Assembly (NCBI GenBank): GCA_031213475.1
Contig: JARUPZ010000026.1
Coordinates: 1,504,501-1,568,500, forward strand
Origin: Nereocystis luetkeana
Taxonomy: Eukaryota; Sar; Phaeophyceae; Laminariales; Laminariaceae
Direction: 5' to 3'
Length of the DNA stretch: 64,000 nucleotides
The stretch's first letter is position 1, and every line of letters begins with the position of its first letter. Positions 36,844 through 49,600 of this stretch are shown piece by piece. The position numbers and the translations under genes were made by a program. The notes below the pieces were generated by a model, which was not told where the DNA came from, did not search any database, and saw only the letters and a list, made by a program, of their open reading frames with translations.

Positions 36844-37019
36844 CTGAAGACGCACCGCTTGCCTCATACCGTTCACGGGGGAAAGTAAGAAAGAGAGGAT
36901 ATGGTCAGCCGTTGAGAGCGCTGAAAGAGGCTGTAAAAACAGGCCTAACCCAAAGAGTACGCCCTCCACTAGCTTGAGGATAGGAAAAACGTCGACGCTT
37001 GCTTGCGGTTGGAGGTGAA
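36844..37019 (-). CDS. Candidate internal exon (58 codons), gene unknown
   Basis: A minus-strand open segment between a strong acceptor (GGATTTCCTTTCCTGCAG) and a donor CTTCAG then GTATCG. It starts with two nucleotides of a split codon and ends in phase 0. The peptide contains a hydrophobic stretch (LVEGVLFGLGLFLQPLSAL) followed by a second one (HILSFLLSPV) and a basic end, so it may be a membrane protein. No competing long frame is seen on the plus strand. It may be upstream of the exon at 30,883-31,062. Confidence 0.4.
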
Positions 37020-37297
37020 CTGCAGGAAAGGAAATCCGATGAATATGTCATGTACCCCTGGGATAATGCGGAACATGTGTCTTGTAAACAAGTATCTGGC
37101 AAGGGTTCGCGAAGACAGCCAGATCATGAATCTGTACGGGGTAGGCTGTAGAAGTGTCGGAAGAACCGCAGTTGTTGGGGGAGTACAATGGTGTTGGACC
37201 ATTGAGTGTTTCAGTCGTCCGAGAATTGGTTCAGTATAACCCCGACAGTGAAGAGAGGGAGATGTGTTTATGATCATAGACATGTGGGTATGACACC

Positions 37298-38271
37298 GTG
37301 TTCGATAGCGCGGTAGGCATGTCAGACAGCTGCCCTACCTTCCAAGCCACAGAACCCGATAATCAACAACGCAATTCGAAAGAAATATTCAGCAAACTCA
37401 CCAATTTGCTCGAGATGTTGACAATCCACTGCTTGCCAGGTTGTTCACTGGTGTTTGGAACACAGCAGTATGATGTTACCGAATACGCGAACGATGGGGA
37501 CGAGGAGCGCGGCCGACGCCTTCGAGTCGTGGAACTCTCAACCGCATCACTGCGCGGAACGGTTCATTTACTTTTTTTACTGTGTTCCAAAATAGTGCTG
37601 GCATCGCATTCCCCCTCGTCAGTGATGCACATCAGCTCGGAAATAGCATGGTGGCCAAATGGGTATGGGCTGGTGGGTACAGGCTGGTGGTTTCCCCCAT
37701 GACCAACACCCACTACTACCACAAAATTATCATTGTTCAGCGATTCGCGTCCGCGCAAATATCTTGTATGATGGAGTGGGTGTGCGGCAGGGAGGCTGTT
37801 AGTGGCCAGTAATACGAAACAATCGATTTCTAAAACAGTACCGGTACCAGGAAAACGAGCAGTCAGTGTAAAATATGCCCTCAACAATAATAGCATTATA
37901 TCTTCGAAGAGCATCACAATAACTGGCGGGAAGGGGGAGATATATATATGCTGCGTGAAAACGAAACACTACACACACCCTCGTAAGATCTGCGAGCAAG
38001 GGTTTCTGGAGAGCCGGGGAGGGGGGGTATACGCACAGCGATGCGTCTACACAGCCGTTTCAGCCCAATCTGTCCAATGCTCTAAATTGGTGGTGTCCGC
38101 CCCATGTTTGGAGGGAAACCGATAATGTTTGCTCGCGGGTTATTCGTGACGTAATCAACAACACACAACTCCAAGATTAACATCAATTGGCGCATGCTCA
38201 ATCAAAATTCGACCACTTTTTTTTACAGGACTTCGTTAGTTTGCTTCGTCAAGGAAAACACAACTTGTAGC
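37298..38271 (+). other. Exon-like open segments, unresolved
   Basis: Plus-strand frames of 134, 76 and 107 codons follow each other at 37,298-37,702, 37,582-37,812 and 37,802-38,125. At 38,230 a classic acceptor (CTTTTTTTTACAG) precedes a 14-codon frame ending in TAG. The minus strand is also partly open (117 codons). I could not build a phase-consistent model. Confidence 0.2.
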
Positions 38272-38525
38272 CCCAATTCAACAGATAGATTATATTGTTT
38301 ACCATATTATATGAGAGTTATGTCTGTGAATATTTCGCACTTTTCTAACATCTCTCTTCCTCCTTAACTATTTTTCAGTCGAAACTTTAAGTATACAACA
38401 GCGTGAGCCCGGCCGTACACATTCATTGAAGTTCGGCAGAATCTAGATGCAGGCACTCAAATATTTCGTTTTGCCGTTAGTGGGATGGAAGATTTCCCTG
38501 TTTTCAGTACGAGACACCAGATTCT

Positions 38526-38551
38526 GTACGTACGTACGTACGTACGCGTAC
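38526..38551 (+). repeat. (GTAC)n microsatellite
   Basis: About five GTAC units ending in GCGTACAGG. Each unit is self-complementary, so the run can form a hairpin. Confidence 0.85.
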
Positions 38552-38607
38552 AGGATAATATGTTGTCCATTTTGTACTTAGACTCTAATGACCACACAAC
38601 CCCGACA

Positions 38608-38643
38608 TATACCAGGTAGTTAACAAACGGCATACCTGGTATA
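38608..38643. repeat. TACCAGGTA/TACCTGGTA inverted pair
   Basis: TATACCAGGTA and TACCTGGTATA face each other across a 14-nt spacer. Confidence 0.7.
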
Positions 38644-38649
38644 AAATAG

Positions 38650-39800
38650 AAGAAGGTATAATGCTACTGCCCTTACACCGTGCGCGTGGGATACACCCAT
38701 GTATGTGCGATGTATGTACCGTAACGGTTGTGGCTGACTTTGTTGGTCGATGCCTACGCTCGGTAATCCAGCCTCTTCCATTTTTCACTGCTGTTCTATT
38801 TGTGACAGATCCATTCACACTTTAAACGGAAAGCAAGGACCGCTTAGATTAAAGACGAGTACCTCAACGTTTCCGACGTTTTGTGTTTCGAATGGTAACT
38901 ATATTGGATTACGGGCCTGAAGGCGTTAGTTCGATCCTCGCATAGCTCATGTTTTTTTCATGATTTTCGTTCAATTTTGGCGCCATTCAATACTCGCGGA
39001 GATGATTTTAATTTTATATAAATAAATATCGTTTGGTCAAGTTTATTTGTATCATGTATTTACGTGGTCCAGACACCACAGACAACAAACAACACGCGAA
39101 CAGTGAAGACCGCGTGCTAAAAGTAATTGGCTCTGACGCCTTACACGCCTAAAATCCCCCAGCACAGCAGGAAGCAACATCATGCGTGCGCGACAGAATG
39201 CCCGCGATGGATTGCTGTGGATTTCATTCAATAGTAGCTTTTTAGACCCTGTAATCTGTAGAGCTGGGGGTCTCTGCTGTTGTGTGGTACATGGATGCTG
39301 CCAGAGGTACAACCCGAGCTGTGCTGCGGCTGCAGTAGTACCAGAGTGCGGTCTAGCGTTCAACACCCTTCTTAATTTTCTGTAAAGAACTACCCATCTC
39401 TGATCTTGTAACACTCGGATAATACATATTTTCTGCGTTATAAGGCCGGCGGCGGAAACGCGCCAACCTGATAACATAGTGTTGACACTGGAGGAGCCAT
39501 CTGGTTAGCACCGTAACACCGTCCTCACTAAAAACTCACAAACGGGCACATACATGCCTTGACTTAATGTTTCTGCTCGATCTCACCCAGCTTTGGTACG
39601 ACATCACAGTCGTTACGTCGTGAATGGTGTATGTGCAAACACTACACAATGTTACTATTAGACCATACACGTACGTTAACACCCAAATATGCTCAGGTGG
39701 ATATCCGCACATTTTTTTACTAAAGAGTATCATGATGCTAGTTAGTGTCTACTTAGCGTCCGACATAAAATAACAGCAACACTGCGCCGTCCTTTAGAGG
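38650..39800. other. No confident gene
   Basis: A GC-richer patch at 39,060-39,480 is open for 141 codons on the minus strand and 67 on the plus. A stretch at 38,930-38,950 resembles a tRNA T-arm but no complete tRNA can be folded. Confidence 0.35.
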
Positions 39801-39896
39801 AGTGTCAAACATAACACCCTATGATCACGCGACCATATTGGTCAGCACCAACACTTACAACATTACGTTACTACTAACAACATACCAGGTACTATC

Positions 39897-39974
39897 ATGG
39901 TTTGGCGTAGGGGCCAGCACTACCAGCAATACGTTATTCGGACCCCTCGTCTGATTGCTAAAGGGTCGGATAAG
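39897..39974 (+). CDS. Candidate first exon of the 39.9-53.2 kb gene
   Basis: ATG followed by 25 codons and a good donor (GATAAG then GTAAGATT) in phase 0. The same frame stays open upstream, so the ATG may be internal. Confidence 0.25.
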
Positions 39975-40579
39975 GTAAGATTCCAACTACGTTTACAATT
40001 TTGGCAGTGTTACCCGGCCATTGCGTAACGTTGTGTTAGATGTTGGCCCTAATGCGGAGGTTACTCTTTGATTTTCACTACTTCCTTGTTACTCTGTTAC
40101 ACTAAATATCAATCCAAGGCTAAACCATGTTAGCTATTATTGTGTTACCGTTGATGATGCCGAAGTAGTTTCATCGTGGTGCTTACCGTTGAATTTTCAT
40201 TACTCAGTGCCATAGATAGGCTTCCTTTGTTGCGAGTGGAGCGGCATCTTGTAGTACCGTAATGTAACCGTGTTGTTCTGTTTCGCTGAGATCCGAGCTG
40301 GGAACCCCCTTACATCATACCCCCCCGGGGCGAAGATAACATATCATCCCCGGTATAGAAACGCATTCGCTTTTTCTCAAAACCATAATAACAGAGGATT
40401 GAGATTTCCTCAACCCCACAACAACAGGGGATTGAGAACACCCAAAAAATACGAAGCCCCGCCATCATGGCACCCAATGCCAGGTATATATCACCAATAC
40501 GCATGTACGAACTAACACAACAGGTAACAAGCTATTGGTGTTAAATAGGAGGTGTACGTTTTCTGCTATCTTGTCATTC

Positions 40580-40623
<44 letters not shown>

Positions 40624-43600
40624 ATGATCTGGTACATAAACAAAATGCTAGCGATTTAACGAAAATATATATATTGCCGATTTTTGTATGTTGATGGTAC
40701 CAAGACCTCCGTTATTACCCTACAATACTTCCACTCAATACCGACTGCTACTGCGGCTAATAGGGTGTTCATATTTTTCCCGTCGTATAGCTCATACCTG
40801 GTACCAGGGTATACGTTACCCACTCACTACTATTGCGGGGGTCCATAGTTAATAATAGCATTAACCCTTTTAGAACCGCACTCCCATTTCTGGGGACAAT
40901 TCACTCTAAATATAAGTAGTTTGTCCCCAAAACGGGACTGGGGTCCTAAAAGGGTTAAATATTGGAGGTGAAAATAAATGGTGATATAAAGGGCTTTTTA
41001 TGCATACCATAGGTCCTATTAACTATGGTCCCCCGTGCTAGGAGACCCGCCAGCACACAAGCAGGGTGTTTTGTATGCTTTAAATTGTACGTGCACGTTA
41101 CCCGTCCAAATAGTTGTATGGTACGTAGCTAGTTACAGTTCGGCTGCCACACTAAGACACCGCTACTCTCTGCGGGCATATGTTACCAACCCCGCGTGCT
41201 ATAACGCACTATTATCACTTTGTTAGATCAAAATTTAAAGACCAGTTGACGAAACCAAAAATCATGGTAGTTTTCGCTGACGCCTGACATTCACGTAAGA
41301 CTTAACGTGTCACGTTGTCCGAGGACAGGTGACAAATAAATACAACTCCACAGCTATATTGCTGTTGTTCGTGTATCACGCGCGTGTGCCCAGTGTGTGC
41401 CGTGTGCCTCGCGTGGAATTCGTTCAAACTCGTGTTTAGCCGGCGGTCCTTGGAATCGTTCCAGAGAGGCGTCGTGCGCAGTGAGAGCCACCACGAATGC
41501 ATGCATCAACATACAATTAAACAAGATTCCATGTTTGTTTAGCGGAATCAAAATACTCAGTCAAAACGGTTAAGCCAATCGAAACCTTTCCACACAATTC
41601 CCCATGCATGTTTTGTCCCCCGAAACGTTCTTGCAGTTCAAAGAGCGCTTCCTGCTGTGCATGTCTACATACATGTACAACAGGAATATATATATATATA
41701 ATATGCAGATTTTGCAAAGCTTCGTAATACTGTATCGTATGCGTAGGATACAATATCGCATGTTGTATACTCGAATGTGCTTCACTGGGCTACTCCGCCA
41801 TGCCCGTCCCAGAGAGGAACCTTTCACTATTTTGGGTGTAAAAGAGGCCCCACGTTGTGGGGCACCTACTAGAAGCCAACACGGGTATAATATATATTTA
41901 TATGGATTAACTTGAGCAACACGACATTTATTTCCCAACACGAGACATGACAGGTTGCCTGACAGGGACTGCTGCATCTATATTGTTAAACAGCATAATA
42001 AGGCCAATACCATCAAACGGCAAACAGAAACCTCTCGCAGCAGTAGCCGACGTAGACCCCCCACCTTGCTGGTCGTCATCCATGTCCCCATCCTCAATTT
42101 TGCCACCTTCCATCGGTTAAGAGAGGCTGCTTGCGGCCGCGATATATATTTACGGTGCCAGTCCTGCCGAGGTTGCTGAGGCAAAAAACGATCGAACAGG
42201 AGACGGCAAACGACAATAAATTGTCTGTACCTATTGGGACGGATCAGAAAAACAACAACGTGTTGGATGTTAGCGTAACAAACATCCGCTGTATACCCTG
42301 TTCTTTCTTCGTGGTAGCTTTAGCCTGTCAATGCACTACTACTTATCAACGCTGACGTCTCAACAGTAATCTCGTCTCCGGTGGAGCAGTACCGACGAAC
42401 ACATGTGAAAAAAAAAACGAACACTGGGGCTGACTGCTTCAAACAATTGGTCCCTTCCAAGAGCAGTGCCGTACCTATCATGTTGTTTCTGGCCTTGCGG
42501 TCGTATTTAGGAACCGCAAAAACGGGGGATTGCCTTGCACAAACGGGAAAACTGCTGGTGGTCGAAGTTGTTCGTGCGCTCCCACGGGAATCCGCAGGTA
42601 AATACCCTACCGATAATAATTCAAAATTCGCTTCTTAGCGTCTATCCTCGTGTGGTGTAGCTTGATTTTTGTCGAGGACGCAGAGCTTCTATTTTATCAC
42701 ACGCACATCAGCGTTTGGGTGTGATCCGTAAGCCGTCCTCACACCAATCAATGTAGGACTCCGTACCGCAGCTTATTTCGCCCTGAACAACGGCTTGTTT
42801 CGCTCGTTCGTGGGGATGTGGGCAAATATCACCGTCCACCTTTCAAGCGGGAAGGCGTCCAGTCTTCTCACGAGTGTAGGGAGCGGGGCAACTCGGGGGC
42901 ATGGGGGTGTCCGTCGACTATTGTTTGTAGTACTTAGTGAATCTAAGCGGAATTACCATCATTGAGGAGTACCATACTCTAAATAAGGACCAAACGGCAT
43001 ACATACCTCACAAAATATTTCGAGCGTGGCTTGCGCATTTTCGAACACGTACGAGACAGATAGTAGTCGGGAAACGTACGAGCAGACACGTTCGCACTCG
43101 TGTTCGGTGTCGAACTTAGGTTAAAACGCAAATGCCCACCGCTCGAAGATATAGTCTCCAGGGCTGCCCTTAACATGTGGCAAGTTATGATTCACTTGTA
43201 TGTTACTAGTTCTCTTGCCATCCGACAATGTGCAGCTATCACTTGTCTATTAAAAGGACACAGGAATACAACATTTATTTAGCTTTGGCAAACGACGAAT
43301 GCTAGGACAAAATTTTCTCCGCCACCGTCGACGCCGCGTGGTATTGTGGTTTCGATGCATGTACGAGTTGAAATATAGGCGTTTTTTTTTTTTTTTTGTT
43401 TACGTTCAATGCTGTCTATCTTCTCCGTGACATGGACGCCGCAAACTCGCTCGGTCTTGTTTCGAGCAGTGGGTTGTATTCGATGTCAAAGTTGTTGTGC
43501 GTATCGGTTCGACTCGTTCGTCGAAAAAAAAGAGACGGGAATACTGTTGTTTATTGTTTTGTCTCTTCTTGCCATCCGACAATGTATGTATTGTAGAGCA

Positions 43601-46600
43601 TGATCTTCAACATGGATCACTCATAACGTTCCCGAAAGAAAGAAGAAAACCTCGGAAACAAAAGGAAACCCACGCACCAAGTCTACCTCCCTTCCGTGAC
43701 AACTTTCGGCTTGTCTACTCTATTTGCTGTATTTGCTCCTTCCTTCTCATTACGTTCTATTCTTAAATAAATATATATTTTTTATTTTTTTGTCTCAGAC
43801 ACTGACCGATTGATACCACGAGAGTACAGTACACATTAATACCGGCAAGTAGTCATGCCGAGTAAAAAGCATCGCGAAATGCATTTATTTCGTGAACATT
43901 GCCGCACTGATTCTGCTTCGAGTCTACGCGCTCGCATTCTTCTATTATTGTATGATATTTATTCAGTTTCGCCTGCTGTTTGCACTTGTTGACGGCGATA
44001 CTATGTATGTGCAGATTAAAACAAACTTTGTGCTCCGAGTAGGACCTGCGAGTGGATTCATTGTGTGATATCATGACCAAAAACTCCGATAAGCGGGCAC
44101 TTGTTTGCGGTTGGCGCTTTCATACGACATCCCACAGTTCGGTTGAAACGGGGGGTGGGTAGTTGTCGATTACCTCGGGACACGCCGCCACCCTAGAGAA
44201 TGCCCACTTTAGGTTTGCAACATGGCAAAGCATGATAACCAAAGGGTTCGTTCGTGGTTGTATTGTACGAATATCCGACGGGGAGCTTTGCTAATGAAAC
44301 CCATCACACTCGCCTAGTCGTACTCGAAACGCGGAATATCTCGTGAGGCCCCTCTATTATTGCATTCAATACCGTTAGAGCCTCATCATGCCTGTCAATT
44401 AGCCGTAGTCACGGCTCTTGGGAAAAGCCTGCACGCATCTGACGCCGGTGACATATATATGTCGTGTGGATCGTCGCCACTCGCTGTCCCTTGCAGTTCC
44501 GTGACTTCGTGTAGAAACATGATCAGCTGCCGTTCCCCCATGTTCGAGTCAACTCACACTGAGCATCCCTACTACCAATACCCTCATAGCAAGGTGCACG
44601 CTCCTGCTATCAATTTCGGTCTCACGATCATACATCTAAAATCGGATTTTGGTGGTTTCCGACTGCCTCAGACGCGAGATGAGGCCTACCACTATATCGT
44701 AGCTCAAACGTAGACACGGCAGTGCTAGCCAAACTTCCGCTGTAAGGAATCTATCGATTCCAGGATGGTGTGAAACGCCTAGGGTGAGCGCGACAAACAG
44801 GAAGGAACAAGCTATTGTCGCTCTCGTAACTATCAAATTGCTGAATGTTTGCACTGAGCCTTTTTCGGGGCTAAAGAAAGAAGATACGTGCATATATATA
44901 TGCTGCTACGATATCACGTTTTAATAAGCGAACATACATGCGAGGGCTCACGAGCGAAACTGATGTCGTCCCAAGGCAGAACTCCAAAAGGTCGGAATTT
45001 GTCGTGATGGAGACCAGGGTTAACCCATTTGCCCACAGTGTGCACAACAGGTTTGTCGTCACGATTGAACCGTTGTGTACCGCGTGATGCTGCGCAGTGC
45101 GGAGTGGTGGAATTTTGGAACTTGGGTATTTGAACAGTGGGGGAATGGCAGACCGCTATGCACCTTAGCTGAGTAGTTCTTGTGGCTATTGTTAGGATGC
45201 CTTTTTGGATCTCAGGTACTTTTTAGATCGGTCCGGTAAGAACACATTTATTTGTCATTCCGGCACCTCGAGTAAACTGTCGGTCGTGTGTTTGAACATG
45301 CATCTTGGAATGCTCGAGTCGGTACAGATCGTCTGGAAAGCTGTAGCGTTACTTTCAACTGAACTTCCCAGAATATGATGTGGACGGTTTTGGATGCACG
45401 CAGTTGCTATTCTGTGCTAATGGTGCTGTTGGGGTTGCTGGCGTTGCCGTGTTTCCTACGCATAATGTTATAGCATATTTTAATAGTAGGTTATGCCCAG
45501 CATCATACTCAGCACCTACCTATCTGTTGTGGCCAAGGAGGGTACTACCCACATCCATCTCCTCCTTTCCATGTCACCCCAGCCTCCTGATACATATTTT
45601 TCTGCGGAAGGATCCTATATTTTCCGATTTACCTTGGGTGTTTGCCAGGGTGCTCATTCCGTTGTAAATAGTGTCATTCGCGTCTGTGAGGAAAGTTCTG
45701 CTACTACTCCTGTCGCTTCGATTTTTTGCGTTTCACGCCGGCCCCGGGCCCACTCCTACGCTTCGCTGAAGACATTTTTCCTTGAGGAATTACTGTCGTA
45801 GTTGGTTTGGGCGTCCGCCAAAGGTTTCTGTTCGTTGCCGAACCGTAAGGTGTCGCAGGATATGTGCCTCCAGTTGCTCGGGTTCGTTGAAGAAGCGCTT
45901 ATTGGTGTAGTGGCTTATCACGCTCATGTCCCCTTAGTGTCTCGTAACAACTCTACTACATAATTACCATCTGCTTTTTCGGTCATTAGAACTGTTCTCT
46001 TGCGTCACCCTCATCTTCATGTTCCACTCCTATTTTCCTTATCCAACTACATATATATTTGGTTGTTATTAATAGCAGGTACATTTGAGCTATTGCCCCA
46101 ATTGAAGCACATAACTGCAATAACTGAATTGATTGGTGGAATAGCTCAAACTTTCCTACCGAATACGTATCTAATCTCGGCAAGAGCCTCTTGCCACTCC
46201 GGAGGGAGAACTTGTATATATATATATATAATATATATTTGACAAACACTACTGGACGAAAAGCAAGCATAAAGCCTCTCAATCCAACTTTCCAAAAATA
46301 AATGTAGTTTTTGGAGTGGACGCAATGTTTTTTTCTTGAAAAGCTATCGTGGTACTCTTTTTAGAGGAAAACATGCTTCAGGTATTCAGCTAAATAAAGC
46401 AAACAATATAATAATGACGAGAATATTGCCTTCCATTTGGTTTTTGCCCATCGTTGACAACAGACGGCTGTTACGCTGTCGTCGTGTTTCTTTTATTGGG
46501 GCAAGCAGATGAAACCTACTTATACGGGGGACCATAGTTAATAGGACCTACAGAGTAAATTCAAAAACCTAGATATTGACCCATTTTTACTAACAATATT

Positions 46601-49600
46601 TGGTCCTATTAACTATGGTCCCCCGTAATAATAGACAAAAGTATCGTACTCGTAAAATCAGGACCCCAGTATAGATTCCATTGATGGCGGTGAAGCGTTT
46701 TCGACTCTAACAACATTTTTCTCTCACTGCGGGCAGGAAAAAACAAAACAAAAGCTTCACCATGATCACAACTAACTGGATACATTTCATAACTAAATTA
46801 AAAGTAGATGATAAAAGAGTGTATTATAGCCCTACAATAGTCCGGGAAAACATATTTCATATGCTGTCCGTAGGATGTGATTTTCTGAGTGTATGGGATG
46901 TTATCATTTTTCAAGGGATATACTTTAGTCTTTACTTATAAAGTATAATATCAGTAATATCACCAAGGCGAAACTGGCGACCCAGCGTAAATCCCTTTGT
47001 ACCCGGATTATCGTTTGAAAAACATCTGCGAGCGAGGGGTCGTGGCGTTCCATTACTAGCCCCCACTACATTCTGTGAGCTTGTATTGTAAGGATGATAG
47101 GCTGTTCATATGTGCTGCTTCCTGTTTGGATGAAGGTACGGGCGACGACCCAATCCAACATCTACCCCTCACCGTAATATTAATCCTTGTCCTGAATCCC
47201 CGACAAAACGGGCCAAAACTGTGGCCGTATTCGAGGCTGCGCTTCGTTTTCGTTCAAATCGGAAAGTTCTCAATTTCAGACGACGATTAAGAAGGATAGT
47301 CTGCGGTGCGGATTGTTTTTTCAAACACCGCTAAAGATCGGAGCTCACGTATCGCAAAATCTACTCATATATTCAGTCAATCTCCAGCACCTACAAAACA
47401 AGCGGATCTTTGAGCCTGTTGGGCGAAGAATAAACCACGCCAGTACCAGGTGTTTTAGTTATGCGCGAGGCTGTCCAAGTTGCCCGCTTGATCGTTGGTA
47501 CGAAGGAGACCACCTCCGACTCGCAATTATCTCAAGTGAGCACAGGTGAGCACCCTCGAGTGGTTGCCGCTTAAAAATAATGTGCAAAGCCTTTAATTTC
47601 GGACCCGTTCTACGATAGAGGTAGCACATTTCAGCTATTTTGTTTCTAAAAGACGGGGTTACTTGACCCCAAATCGTTGGAGTGTCACTCTTGATTTCGA
47701 AAAAAAACGTTTTGTAGACTTGGGCCACGGAATTATTCGCCGCGATGGATTTCGAATTTTGCTGAAGCCAGTGTTCGGGTGAGGTATGGAGCTCCTTAAG
47801 TGAGGAGACTCAGAAAACGTAAGGTGAATCTCCATCGTAGAACCCCATTCACCTTAAACTAAGATTTCATGGCAGCCTATAGGACAGCTTGTCAAACACG
47901 TCGAACGCTTTTGCGGAACGCAAGGCTGCGAACAATTCAATTGCGGTCGTTAATTTCAATTTAGATTCGGCAAGTAATGCTGGGCTGGACGTCCCCATCA
48001 ACATCCAAACCCTCGTTTTGAAACGGCGGGTTCACACGGCGGGACTCCGCGCGGACGTGTGACATCTGCCCCACCTCTACAGCGCACGTGGTCAAGAACT
48101 ACGACTATCATTGTTGGAGACGAACAGGCTGCAAATAGTGTGTTAAACAAAACAGCGCCCATCGCAAAATGGTCCTGGCGCTGCATGCCATGTAGGCCGA
48201 GAGGTGGGCATAGTATCAACGTTTTCAGACCTTCATGTTACGGCAATTGTTTTCCGTATTTTATTTGCCGGCGATGTTTGAGTGTCAGAAAAATGACGAG
48301 ATAACACCAAGACCCAATCTGACAGCAGCACCGATGCCCGCCTCACACAACAAAGATCAACCGACGAAGGAGTAGGTTTAGCCGGTTGGGAGAAGGGATT
48401 TTTAGGGATGTGTTTTACTTGAAAAATGTGCAGCGTGGTCTGCACTTAGGAAAATAGTCGTCCGCAACTGAGAAATTTCCTGGTTCGACGCAAACTCGGC
48501 GCAGCCGCGTTTATGGCGAGTTTGGGCCCGTTTTGGCTGCGGTTTGGGGTCAGGATTAGGGTTAGGGTTAGGGCTAGGGTTAGAGTCAGGGGTGGGGTTG
48601 GGTCTTCGCCCGTATCCTGATCCCAACAGGAACCAAAACACCCGAACAGCCTACCAACCTAAAGATCCCTTCTCCCAGATTGTTAAAGGTCCTCCGACGA
48701 AGCCCAGCAATCATCGTGCTTGAACACTGGGTCTGTTCCGGTGGCTTTTGGTGAGGTTCTCTTCTTCGACTTCGTTAGCTTACGGAACAATGTATCTGAA
48801 CGATAGAACGGTGAGGGTAAGACGTTTGCCTAAAGGCCGTGCTCCACCGGTGGCGCTCCACGAGTGAGAAACTACAAGTCAATACGATTTGTTTGACTGT
48901 GTAGTGCATACCTGCGTTTGAACGGGGCTGTCGAATTTAGCTTGTGGTCGGCTTCCGGGAGCAAACGTCTTCGACCCCATGGTCCGGCTGGTATATATGT
49001 TCTGACATGAAGGGACCACCGTTCGCGGCATCGCTTGAACACAGGCATGCCTTTTCGGTCTACTGAGTGTCGGTATTATTGTCGGAATGCCTGTGCTGGT
49101 AGGAAAATGGATGTTCGAACTTGTGCTTCCGCCCACTCATCCGCTGGGCCGGGGGTTTTTTAATCGCTGGTAGCGAGTTTGGTCTCACAACTTGCTTTCC
49201 TGACGCATGTTTGACTTAAAACTGTGTATCGCTTACATCGATAACAAGCATAAGGTGCGTTTAGTTGAATTGCTTGCGTTTGTTTTGATCTGTGCGGCTG
49301 GTATTTTGTCTCTTGCAAATTTGCGGTAAAGCAACTAAGACGTGCGTCTTGAGAAGCCTCTTTCCCATTCTTTCCATTTGACACCACCTGCGTGGTTTTC
49401 AGGAAATTTCTCAACTCCAGCTTACACTCTAGGGGAACACACCTGGCCGTTGAGTGAACCTAGTTCTATTCCGACGACTTGAGGTGCACCGGGGTAAGTT
49501 CGAGTCACTGGCATTATCCCCCGCCGACATCACACAACCGTTGCACGTCTGGGCATCCAGGACGACTTCTCCGTCTCTACGTGTTTGGTTTCTTCACATT

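Noticed and set aside
38895-38950. Possible tRNA end near GTTCGATCC followed by a T run
   Set aside because: The T-arm stem pairs for only three base pairs and no matching acceptor stem or D arm could be found.
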